Under the pieces are notes generated by a model. It worked only from the letters and a program-made list of their open reading frames with translations. It was not told the origin of the DNA and did not search any database. The translations under genes were made by a program, and so were the position numbers. DNA of 10,433 bases from Alphaproteobacteria bacterium (GTDB lineage Bacteria; Pseudomonadota; Alphaproteobacteria; DSM-16000; Inquilinaceae), in the NCBI GenBank assembly GCA_029263555.1, contig JAJUFW010000051.1, positions 1 through 10,433 of the forward strand. Reading direction: 5' to 3'. Shown here in pieces: positions 1-6,622 of this stretch; position 1 is the first letter of the stretch, and each line of letters begins with the position of its first letter.

Positions 1-342
1 CGCAAGCCCGAGCAGGTCGATTTCGACATCCTCGGCCTCGGACCAGTGGCGTCCTTCCCAACTCTCGGCCGTTTTGACGGGATCGGAGAGCTTCAGGCTT
101 CCGATGGAAATGCCGGTCGGCCCATCCGGGCCGATCGTCAGGTCGTGGATCGTGACCTGACCGGAGAAAAGGCCGTAGCTCACATCCCCATAGCGGACGA
201 CGTCGGCGATCTCCGCATCGTGCAGCCAGCGCCGGATCTCCTGATCGGCCCGCGAATCGGCAACGCCGGACGCATAGAACCAGCCGCCCGCGGCGACGTC
301 GGCCACGGCGGCGCCGTCACCGGCAACAACTGAAGGCTTCAC
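1..342 (-). CDS. Unassigned envelope-type protein, N-terminal 114 residues (partial at window edge)
   Basis: This open frame starts at a GTG at 342-340 and runs without a stop to the window edge. The GTG overlaps the TGA of the upstream gene as GTGA (4 nt), and an AGGAG lies 8 nt before it inside that gene, so this start is well supported and probably translationally coupled. The visible 114 residues open with a short Ala/Gly-rich stretch ending in GGWFYAS that could be a weak membrane anchor. An acidic helix (RADQEIRRWLHDAEI) follows, then alternating hydrophobic strands (VSYGLFSGQVTIHDLTIG, ISIGSLKL). Strand patterns of this kind occur at the start of AsmA-like and YdgA/DUF945-like periplasmic beta proteins. 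That resemblance is an impression only, because most of the protein is missing. No catalytic motif is visible. As third gene of a minus-strand operon behind a lipoprotein and an exported protein, it probably acts in the envelope. Confidence 0.7.
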   Translation of the reverse strand, partial: MKPSVVAGDGAAVADVAAGGWFYASGVADSRADQEIRRWLHDAEIADVVRYGDVSYGLFSGQVTIHDLTIGPDGPTGISIGSLKLSDPVKTAESWEGRHWSEAEDVEIDLLGLA

Positions 343-2231
343 TGTGGCAGCTCCTGGTTCGACGAGGCTGGGGTCCAGTCGGGCATGCCGTGCCGCTCCC
401 CGACCAGCGTGACGAGATCGTCGGTGTCCCGGCAGGCTTCCGCCGCGCAGGCGATGGCGGTGGCGACGGCCAGGCGGCCGGACGGCACGCGGTTGCCATC
501 GGGCTCGTCCGCCTGGAAGGCGCCCTTGACGAGGTACCAGCCGGCTTCGGTAATGCCTGCATCCGCGGCGCCGCTCAGGGTGATGGCCCGAGGCCAGCCG
601 ACCCGGCCTTCGTCGCCTTCGACGTCGTCCACCCGGACCATCAGCGCGACCTCGACCGCCTGTTGCCGGACAAGGCTTCGGGCCGTCGCGGCCGGCAGAC
701 TGCTCAGCCGGGAGACGTCGAGGCGGTAGGCATTGCGTTGAGGCGACGTCAGCTGATGAAGCCGCTGGTAGTCCTGCTCCATCCGGGCAAGGCGCTGCTC
801 CTCCTCGTACCGAGCCATCTCCTCGGCCCGACGGCGTTCTTCCTCTTCCCGTTGCCGCTGCCATTCGGCTTCGCGTGCAGCCCGCTCGGCCGCCCGCTGG
901 GCCTCGACCTGCGCCCGGATGTGCCGGTCGTAGCCGTAGTTGTTCGCCTGGTTCGGATCGTACTGCCACTGCCCGTCCTTCGTGAGGACGGCGGTGGCCT
1001 GCAGCAGCCCGACCTCGTTCATGGGCTGCTTCAGCAGCGGGTCGGCGGTGATCCGAACGTCGAAGCGCTGGACCTCGGGGCAGACGCGTCGAGCCAGCGT
1101 GGCTGCGGCCTGGACGACCTGCCGCGGGTGTGCCGCTTCGAGATACGCCGTCGCATCCGAGGGGTCGTGAACGATGATCTCCGGCCTGTCATAACCGGAT
1201 TCGCACCAGCGGAACGCCCCGGAGGAGCGGTCCAGCAGCGCGAAGGCCTCGATCCCGAGGTCGTCGTCGGCGCCCAGCCTCGCCAGAAGCGCCTCGTTGC
1301 CCCAGCCATAGGTGATTCGGGCATGGAAGGTCCATTCCCAGACCCGGTGGTGGGTGAAGTAACCGTGGGAGAAGGCGCCCTCGTAAGCGACGATCTGCCG
1401 CCCGTCGGACCGCACGACCATCGCCCGGCCCATGCCGTGCACCAGCCCGTCGCGGCAGCCGACACCCTCGATCTCCAGATATCGCTGCTCGAAGGCCTGG
1501 TTGCGGTCCGGCGGGTAGAAAAGCGTGCAGCTTCCGTCCGGCGTCGAAACCTGGCTGTCCGGCTGCTCGGCCGCCATTATCGTCGGCTCGTCGGCGATCT
1601 CGGGCGCGGGCTCGGGCGGCGCGGCCGATTCGGGCACGGCCGCGACGGCAGTCGGCTCGGCGTTCTCGGCCTCGGGGGCTTCTGCCGCCGCCGTTTCGGC
1701 ATTGGCGGGGGCGGCACTTGCCGACTCTGCCGGCGCCGCCGGCTGCTCGGCCGCGGAGAGGTCGGTCCCCGCGGCCGGCGGCCGATCTTCCGCGGACGGG
1801 GAGGGCTCCTTCGCCGCGGGGGCGGGGGCAGGGGCCCCAGCGACGGCAACGGGTGCAGCCGCGGGCTCCAGCACCTCCAGCGTCCAGCCGGCGGACTCGC
1901 CGATCCGGCCGTTGAACACGGTGGTTCCGGACACCTCACCCGTCAGCAGGACGGTGCGGACCGCCGGACATTCGAAGCCGAGCACCGCGCGCAGCCCGCC
2001 CAGCAGGCGCTGCAGATCGAGCCGGTCGCCTTCGAAAGCCGATGCGTCATCGGTGCGCAGGACGAGAGAGACTGTATCGCCACACCAGTCGGATTCGTCG
2101 GAAAGCACGGCGTCTATGCCGTTGCCGGACAACAGCGTCCGCTCCGCACGGGCCGGTGGCGGCATCGCCGTCGTGCCCAGGAGGACGACCGTCGCGAGGG
2201 CCAGCGCCCCGCGCGTCCCGAAATGCGGCAT
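339..2231 (-). CDS. Large exported protein with linker, MORN-like patch and coiled coil; function unknown
   Basis: The product is 630 residues. I start it at the ATG at 2231, which overlaps the upstream TGA by one base; an earlier in-frame ATG would add 33 Arg/Pro-rich residues in front of the signal peptide. Residues 1-29 are a Sec-type signal ending in ARA. Residues 30-122 form a compact domain with Cys50 and Cys88. Residues 123-230 are an Ala/Pro/Glu low-complexity linker. Residues 233-425 form a second domain with five Cys; within it, about 259-300 resemble a degenerate MORN unit (VAYEGAFSHGYF). Residues 438-492 are an Arg/Glu-rich coiled coil. The C-terminal domain (about 495-630) has a CAAEAC pair. 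I recognise no family for the whole chain and see no catalytic motif. The layout suggests a periplasmic scaffold or binding protein. It is the second gene of the operon, coupled on both sides. Confidence 0.85.
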   Translation of the reverse strand: MPHFGTRGALALATVVLLGTTAMPPPARAERTLLSGNGIDAVLSDESDWCGDTVSLVLRTDDASAFEGDRLDLQRLLGGLRAVLGFECPAVRTVLLTGEVSGTTVFNGRIGESAGWTLEVLEPAAAPVAVAGAPAPAPAAKEPSPSAEDRPPAAGTDLSAAEQPAAPAESASAAPANAETAAAEAPEAENAEPTAVAAVPESAAPPEPAPEIADEPTIMAAEQPDSQVSTPDGSCTLFYPPDRNQAFEQRYLEIEGVGCRDGLVHGMGRAMVVRSDGRQIVAYEGAFSHGYFTHHRVWEWTFHARITYGWGNEALLARLGADDDLGIEAFALLDRSSGAFRWCESGYDRPEIIVHDPSDATAYLEAAHPRQVVQAAATLARRVCPEVQRFDVRITADPLLKQPMNEVGLLQATAVLTKDGQWQYDPNQANNYGYDRHIRAQVEAQRAAERAAREAEWQRQREEEERRRAEEMARYEEEQRLARMEQDYQRLHQLTSPQRNAYRLDVSRLSSLPAATARSLVRQQAVEVALMVRVDDVEGDEGRVGWPRAITLSGAADAGITEAGWYLVKGAFQADEPDGNRVPSGRLAVATAIACAAEACRDTDDLVTLVGERHGMPDWTPASSNQELPQ

Positions 2232-3052
2232 CACACGATTTCCCATCCGTTGGGGCCGCGGCAGGCGGTTACCTCTTCGGTGCCTTCGGTGCCGTCCGCG
2301 AGGCGGATGTTCTGGATGGTCGTCCGGCATTCGCGCTCGCCGCCGATGACCTGCTCGGCCACCTCTCCGACGACGGCCTCCTGGGCTTCCGCGACCACCT
2401 CCTCGTCAGGGACCTCCTTAATAAGGGCTGCCGAGACGAAGCCCGCGCCGACGCCGTTGCGGGAGATCATGTACCAGGGCTCGCCCTTCACCTGGCCGAT
2501 GACGCCGACCTGCTCGCCCGGCTTCAGCGAATCCACGATCACGTAATCCGTGCCCGGGCCGCCCCGGACATTGGTGGCGCCGGCGGCTGCGAAGGTGCCG
2601 CCGATGAAATCGAGCGGCGGCGTCGACTGGACCCTGTCCTTCAGGACCGGAATCTTCACTTCCGCGGCGCGGGACTTTTCCTCGCGGACCTCGATGCGTG
2701 CCTCGGTCCCCGTATCGGGATTTCGCCAGGTCTGGGGCTCACCGGTCGTCAGCGCGGCCATCGTCCGTTCCTGGATGGCGGCCCTGTCCGCGGCGTCCAG
2801 GGAGGCCCCGATCCGGTTGCCGAGCCATGCGCCCAGCAACGTTCCGCCGGCAACGGCAAGCACCCTTCCGGAGCCGCTGCCGATCTGCGAGCCGAGCAGG
2901 GCGCCACCCGCCGCGCCCAGGAGCGTTCCGGCGATTTCCTTGTCGAACGTCCCGTCGGTCGTGCATCCGGTGATCGTCAGGCAGATCGCGCCGGCCGCGA
3001 CCAGGCGGCGGAAGGGAGAACTCTCCTTCGGGCACACGGGATGGCAGTGCAT
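2231..3052 (-). CDS. Glycine-zipper/17 kDa surface-antigen-type lipoprotein with SH3-like domain
   Basis: The product is 273 residues. The ATG at 3052 is chosen because AAGGA lies about 8 nt upstream and a lipoprotein signal follows directly; the frame stays open about 49 codons further upstream without such support. Basic residues and a hydrophobic stretch end in the lipobox LTITGC with Cys30, so the protein should be lipidated. Residues 38-85 are a glycine zipper (GTLLGAAGGALLG and AGGTLLGAWLG). Residues 80-120 continue as in 17 kDa surface antigens (GASLDAADR, then QTWRNPDTGTEARI). Residues 158-215 look like a bacterial SH3 domain (NVRGGPGTDY, LKPGEQVGVIG, GWxxI-type end GAGFVSAALI). The last 35 residues return to the surface-antigen pattern (ECRTT, TACRGPNGWEIV). 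It heads the minus-strand operon and probably sits in the outer membrane contacting peptidoglycan or partner proteins. The family assignment is firm; the biological role is unknown. Confidence 0.9.
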   Translation of the reverse strand: MHCHPVCPKESSPFRRLVAAGAICLTITGCTTDGTFDKEIAGTLLGAAGGALLGSQIGSGSGRVLAVAGGTLLGAWLGNRIGASLDAADRAAIQERTMAALTTGEPQTWRNPDTGTEARIEVREEKSRAAEVKIPVLKDRVQSTPPLDFIGGTFAAAGATNVRGGPGTDYVIVDSLKPGEQVGVIGQVKGEPWYMISRNGVGAGFVSAALIKEVPDEEVVAEAQEAVVGEVAEQVIGGERECRTTIQNIRLADGTEGTEEVTACRGPNGWEIV

Positions 3053-3412
3053 CGGGGCATCCTTCGCAAGTCGAATCCGAAGGCTGCGTAGACCGCTTGT
3101 TTCGGGAAAGCAACAAGTTCGAACGAGGCCTTCGCTCGATATCCGGGGCGCGGGAGCAGGGCTGCCGGCCGCCACCGGAATCTTCCCCTCACGAGGCAAC
3201 AGACGGGCAATAAAACTTTACCGAAAAGAAATATCCAAAAGCATGAATTGACAAAAAGTTACGTTAACATCAACATTCCTTCCGCAATGTTTCCTCATCG
3301 CGGAGTCCGTGAACGGTCTCAGGCCGGGGCGGAGCCCATGTCGAGCCGGCGTCACCGGCGTCGGGAAACGGTCGGTCCGAACGGCGGCCATCCACGACGG
3401 GGAGGAAGCTTC
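3053..3412. promoter_or_regulatory. Divergent intergenic region between envelope operon and TRAP operon
   Basis: This 360-bp stretch separates the lipoprotein start from the dctP start and must hold promoters for both directions. I see no convincing gene in it. Its middle (about 3208-3280) is clearly AT-richer than the surroundings, with several A-tracts, which fits promoter DNA. In the 5' flank of the lipoprotein there is an inverted repeat CTTGTT-N10-AACAAG (3096-3117), followed by the 8-bp palindrome GTTCGAAC (3117-3124); either could be an operator. The stretch 3283-3412 would be a leader of about 130 nt for dctP. It contains an in-frame ATG at 3338, only 3 nt behind a GGAG and far ahead of the Tat signal, so I do not use it as the start. 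For the minus strand I cannot pick a good -35/-10 pair. Confidence 0.6.
3248..3276 (+). promoter_or_regulatory. Candidate sigma-70-type promoter for the TRAP operon
   Basis: A perfect TTGACA (3248-3253) is followed, after 17 nt, by CAACAT (3271-3276), which matches the TATAAT consensus at only three positions. The site lies in the AT-rich part of the divergent intergenic region and would give a dctP leader of about 130 nt. A perfect -35 with a poor -10 is common in alphaproteobacteria and may also indicate activator dependence, which would suit a substrate-induced transporter. This is inferred from motif matching only. Confidence 0.45.
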
Positions 3413-4558
3413 ATGACGCGCACCGGTAGGATCAAGGACGTGTCGGCCCAGGCTGCCGGCCCGTCGCGCCGCGATCTCCTTGCCGCGGCGGCGACGACGG
3501 CAGCCGCAGCGGGGGCGATCGCCGCGCCCAATGTCGTCCGGGCGCAGGACAAGGTCACGCTCAGTTTCCAAAGCACCTGGCCCTCCGAGGACATCTTCCA
3601 CGAATTCGCGGAAGACTACGCCACCAAGGTGAACGAGATGTCGGGCGGGCGGCTGGAGCTGAACTTGCTGCCCGCGGGCGCGGTCGTCGGTTCGCTGCAG
3701 ATGCAGGACGCCGTCATTTCCGGCGCGCTGGACGGAGGACATGGGGTCACCGCCTACTGGTATGGAAAGAACAAGGCCTATTCGCTGTTCGGAACCTCGC
3801 CGCCCTGGGGCTGGAACGCCAACCAGATGCTGGGATGGATCAAGTATGGCGGCGGCCAGCAGCTCTATGACGAGCTGGTGCAGGACGTGCTCGGGCTGGA
3901 TCTCGTCGGGTTCCTGACCGGGCCGATGCCGACGCAGCCGCTCGGCTGGTTCCAGAAGGAGATCACGTCGCCGGAGGACCTCAGGAACCTGAAATACCGG
4001 ACCGTGGGCCTGTCTGCGGACGTCTACAACGAGATGGGCGTCGCCGTGACGATCATGGGCGGCGGCGACATCGTCCCGGCTCTGGATCGCGGGCTCCTGG
4101 ACGCGGCGGAATTCAACAACCCGTCATCGGACATCGTCCTCGGCTTCACCGACGTTTCGCGGGTCTACATGGTGCGCAGCTACCACCAGGCCTGCGAGTG
4201 CTTCGAGATCATCTTCAACAAGCGGCGCTACGAAAGCCTGGCTCCGGATCTGCAGGCGATCCTGAAATATGCGGCCGAAGCAGCCTCGGCCGACATGTCC
4301 TGGAAGGCGATGGACCGCTATTCCCGGGATCTGCAGCGGATCCGCGACGCCGGGGTGCAGGTGGTCACGACGCCCGAGCCGGTGCTGCAGGCCCAACTGG
4401 ACGCCTGGGACAAGGTTCTCGAGCAGCTGAGCGAGGACGACTTCTTCCGGAAGGTCGTCGAATCCCAGAAGGAGTGGACGAGGCGCATCGTCGGCTTCTC
4501 GCTGGAATACGAGGTCGACCAGCGGATGGCCTTCGAACATTTCTTCCGGCAGGCCTGA
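3413..4558 (+). CDS. dctP: TRAP transporter substrate-binding protein, DctP family (TakP/FcbT1-like)
   Basis: This is the periplasmic solute receptor of a tripartite ATP-independent transporter, 381 residues long. The ATG at 3413 follows GGAGGAA by about 7 nt and gives a compact N-terminus, whereas earlier in-frame starts would bury the signal. A twin-arginine signal (SRRDLL at 18-23) and an Ala-rich stretch end at VRA-QD (cleavage about residue 44), so export is probably folded via Tat. The mature part follows the family: STWPSEDIFHEFA, SGGRLELNLLPAGAVV, NLKYRTVGLSADV and NPSSDIVLGF. Arg196 in KYRTVGL corresponds to the conserved arginine that pairs with a substrate carboxylate. The segment GWNANQMLGWIKYGGGQQLYDE and DAAEF (Glu233) place it nearer the 2-oxoacid/mannitol-chloroaromatic branch than classic C4-dicarboxylate DctP. 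The ligand is therefore probably an organic acid, but I cannot name it. dctQ and dctM follow. Confidence 0.92.
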   Translation: MTRTGRIKDVSAQAAGPSRRDLLAAAATTAAAAGAIAAPNVVRAQDKVTLSFQSTWPSEDIFHEFAEDYATKVNEMSGGRLELNLLPAGAVVGSLQMQDAVISGALDGGHGVTAYWYGKNKAYSLFGTSPPWGWNANQMLGWIKYGGGQQLYDELVQDVLGLDLVGFLTGPMPTQPLGWFQKEITSPEDLRNLKYRTVGLSADVYNEMGVAVTIMGGGDIVPALDRGLLDAAEFNNPSSDIVLGFTDVSRVYMVRSYHQACECFEIIFNKRRYESLAPDLQAILKYAAEAASADMSWKAMDRYSRDLQRIRDAGVQVVTTPEPVLQAQLDAWDKVLEQLSEDDFFRKVVESQKEWTRRIVGFSLEYEVDQRMAFEHFFRQA

Positions 4559-4603
4559 CCGGGCGGCTCTGGCAGTGAAGCCTCTGCCGGGCAGACGGCA
4601 TCG

Positions 4604-4632
4604 GGGGCGGCGCGAAGCGGCGTCGCCCCTTT
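4604..4632 (+). terminator. Hairpin in the dctP-dctQ spacer; partial terminator or mRNA-stabilising element
   Basis: A 10-bp stem (GGGGCGGCGC at 4604-4613 with GCGTCGCCCC at 4620-4629, one G-T wobble) closes a 6-nt loop and is followed by TTTC. The short U-run suggests incomplete termination. In TRAP operons the binding protein is needed in large excess over the membrane subunits, and a hairpin at this place would give that by attenuating read-through or protecting the dctP message from 3' decay. A weaker hairpin (GGCAG...CTGCC) lies just upstream at about 4571-4589. The structure is seen in the sequence; the function is inferred. Confidence 0.6.
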
Positions 4633-4702
4633 CATTCCGGCCCGTCCGCTCCTTGTCGGGGCGATGCGCGGGCGTCGCGACCCGTCCCGAGGGAACAGGC
4701 TG

Positions 4703-5287
4703 ATGCAGCGTATGCTCCTTCTGATCGACCACATTAGCGCCGTGGTCGGCAAGCTCTTCGCATGGTCGGTCGTCGTTCTGACCCTTGTCGTCAGCTACGA
4801 GGTCTTCTCCCGCTATCTGCTGGGCCGGCCGACGACCTGGGCTTATGACGCCGCCTACATCCTCTACGGCGCTCTCTTCATCATGGCCGGGGCCTATACG
4901 CTCTCGCGCAACGGCCATGTCCGCGGGGACGTCCTCTACCGCCTCTGGCCCGCCCGCGTTCAGGCCGGGATCGATCTCGCGCTCTATATTCTCTTCTTCT
5001 TTCCCGGAATCCTTGCGCTGATCTTCTCGGGCTATGAGTTCGCCGCGATGTCCTGGCGGATGAACGAGCACAGCTCCTTCAGCCCGGCCGGACCGCCGCT
5101 CTACCATTTCAAGTCGCTGATCCCGCTCGCCGGGTTCTTCCTGCTCCTGCAGGGAATCGCCGAATCGATCCGCTGCATCATCTGCCTCAGGATCGGGCGC
5201 TGGCCGCAGCGGCTGCACGACGTCGAGGAGCTGGAGAAGCAGCTGATCGACGAACAGCACAAGAACATTGCCGGGGCGACGCGATGA
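4703..5287 (+). CDS. dctQ: TRAP transporter small permease, DctQ family
   Basis: This is the small integral membrane subunit of the TRAP transporter, 194 residues. I choose the ATG at 4703 because GAGGGA lies about 8 nt upstream and the protein then opens in family fashion (MQRMLLLIDHISAVVGK); an earlier ATG at 4664 would add 13 Arg-rich residues without an SD. Four membrane helices are visible at about 18-38, 47-66, 87-110 and 136-160. Conserved DctQ features are SRYLLGRPTTWAYD after helix 1 and NGHVRGDVLY after helix 2. The C-terminal 30 residues are a charged cytoplasmic helix (VEELEKQLIDEQ). The length suits the COG4665-type branch, matching the FcbT1-like binding protein. The stop overlaps the dctM start as ATGA, so the two permease subunits are translationally coupled. 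Confidence 0.92.
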   Translation: MQRMLLLIDHISAVVGKLFAWSVVVLTLVVSYEVFSRYLLGRPTTWAYDAAYILYGALFIMAGAYTLSRNGHVRGDVLYRLWPARVQAGIDLALYILFFFPGILALIFSGYEFAAMSWRMNEHSSFSPAGPPLYHFKSLIPLAGFFLLLQGIAESIRCIICLRIGRWPQRLHDVEELEKQLIDEQHKNIAGATR

Positions 5288-6606
5288 CCGATCCCCAGGT
5301 TGCCATCCTCATGCTGTGCATGTTCATCGTCCTGATCATGCTCGGCTTTCCGATCGCCTTCACCCTGGTCGCCCTGACGGTCGGGTTCGGCTACTACGCG
5401 GTGGGGGATACGATCTTCCCCCTGTTCGTGCAGCGCACCTTCGGGGTGATGTCCAGCGACGTACTGATCGCCGTACCGCTCTTCCTTTTCATGGGCTATG
5501 TGGTCGAACGGGCGAACATCCTGGACCGGCTGTTCCACAGCCTTCATCTGGCGGCCGGCAACATTCCGGCGTCGCTCGCGGTCGCCAGCCTGATCACCTG
5601 CGCCCTGTTCGCGACAGCAACGGGCATCGTCGGGGCGGTCGTCACGCTGATGGGGCTTCTGGCCTTCCCGGCCATGCTCAAGGCGGGCTACGACAAGCGG
5701 CTCGCCAGCGGAGTGATCTGCGCCGGCGGCTGTCTCGGGATCCTGATCCCGCCGTCGATCATGCTGATCCTCTACGGCGCCATGGCCGGTGTCTCGGTGG
5801 TCCGGCTCTATGCCGCGGCTCTCTTCCCCGGGTTCCTGCTGGCCGGGCTCTACATCGTCTATGTGGTCGCCCGGGCGGTCATCAATCCGAATGTCGCGCC
5901 GCGCCTTCCGGCTTCGGAACGGAACGTCCCCTTCGGCCAGGTCTTCTTCGCGCTTCTCACCTCCTTCGCGCCGCTCGCCGTGCTCATCCTCTCTGTCCTG
6001 GGCGTCATCCTTTTCGGGCTGGCGACCCCGCACGAGGCCGCCGGCATCGGGGCGCTGGGAAGCCTGATCCTGGCCGTGGCCTATGGCCAGTTCTCCTGGG
6101 AGAAGTTCAAGGAATCGGTCTTTCTGACCGCACGGGCGACGGCCATGGTGTGCTGGTTGTTCGTAGGGTCCTGGGGCTTCGCGTCGGTCTTTTCGCTTCT
6201 TGGGGGCGAACGGCTGATCGCCGAATGGGTGACGGCGCTCGACCTCGCGCCGTGGCAGTTCCTGATCCTGGCGCAGCTCATCATCTTCCTGCTGGGCTGG
6301 CCGTTGGAATGGACGGAGATCATCATCATCTTCGTCCCGATCTTCCTGCCGCTGCTCAGGATCTACGACATCGATCCCCTGTTCTTCGGGGTGCTGGTCG
6401 CGCTCAACATCCAGACCTCATTCCTGTCACCGCCGATGGCGATGTCCTGCTACTACCTCAAGGGCATTGCGCCGCCCGGGGTCGAGCTGACCGACATCTT
6501 CGCCGGGGTGATGCCGTTCCTGCTGCTGGTCCTCGTCTCGATGGCGCTGTTCTACATCTTCCCGTCGATCGGGCTCTGGCTGCCGCAGGTGATCTACGCG
6601 CGGTGA
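5284..6606 (+). CDS. dctM: TRAP transporter large permease, DctM family
   Basis: This is the transport-conducting membrane subunit, 440 residues, the normal length for DctM. It uses a sodium or proton gradient to move the substrate delivered by DctP. The start at 5284 overlaps the dctQ stop as ATGA. It is very hydrophobic, with about 11-12 predicted membrane segments. Recognisable family signatures include GFPIAFTL near residue 21, ATATGIVGAVVTLMG (110-124), the GILIPPSIMLILYG hairpin (152-165) and the C-terminal TSFLSPPMAMSCYYLKG, which mirrors the first IPPS hairpin as expected for the inverted-repeat fold. Nothing is missing. The gene ends 16 bp from the stop of a convergent gene. I see no good hairpin terminator in that gap, so transcripts may overlap there. 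Confidence 0.94.
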   Translation: MTDPQVAILMLCMFIVLIMLGFPIAFTLVALTVGFGYYAVGDTIFPLFVQRTFGVMSSDVLIAVPLFLFMGYVVERANILDRLFHSLHLAAGNIPASLAVASLITCALFATATGIVGAVVTLMGLLAFPAMLKAGYDKRLASGVICAGGCLGILIPPSIMLILYGAMAGVSVVRLYAAALFPGFLLAGLYIVYVVARAVINPNVAPRLPASERNVPFGQVFFALLTSFAPLAVLILSVLGVILFGLATPHEAAGIGALGSLILAVAYGQFSWEKFKESVFLTARATAMVCWLFVGSWGFASVFSLLGGERLIAEWVTALDLAPWQFLILAQLIIFLLGWPLEWTEIIIIFVPIFLPLLRIYDIDPLFFGVLVALNIQTSFLSPPMAMSCYYLKGIAPPGVELTDIFAGVMPFLLLVLVSMALFYIFPSIGLWLPQVIYAR

Positions 6607-6622
6607 AGGTCGGCAGGAGGGG

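Noticed and set aside
390..2546. A 718-codon plus-strand open frame opposite the large exported protein
   Set aside because: It is Gly/Arg/Leu-rich without domains and crosses the boundary of two well-supported minus-strand genes. The minus strand has a signal peptide, paired cysteines, a coiled coil and coupled starts; long antisense frames are normal at this GC content.
2042..3091. Plus-strand frames opposite the lipoprotein gene
   Set aside because: The products are Arg/Pro/Ala-rich and lack any motif, while the minus strand encodes a clear lipobox, glycine zipper and SH3 domain.
4124..6033. Minus-strand frames of 378 and 310 codons opposite the TRAP genes
   Set aside because: They are charged, low-complexity shadows (many E, R, D, H) of membrane-protein codons and have no plausible starts; the plus-strand TRAP genes are unambiguous.
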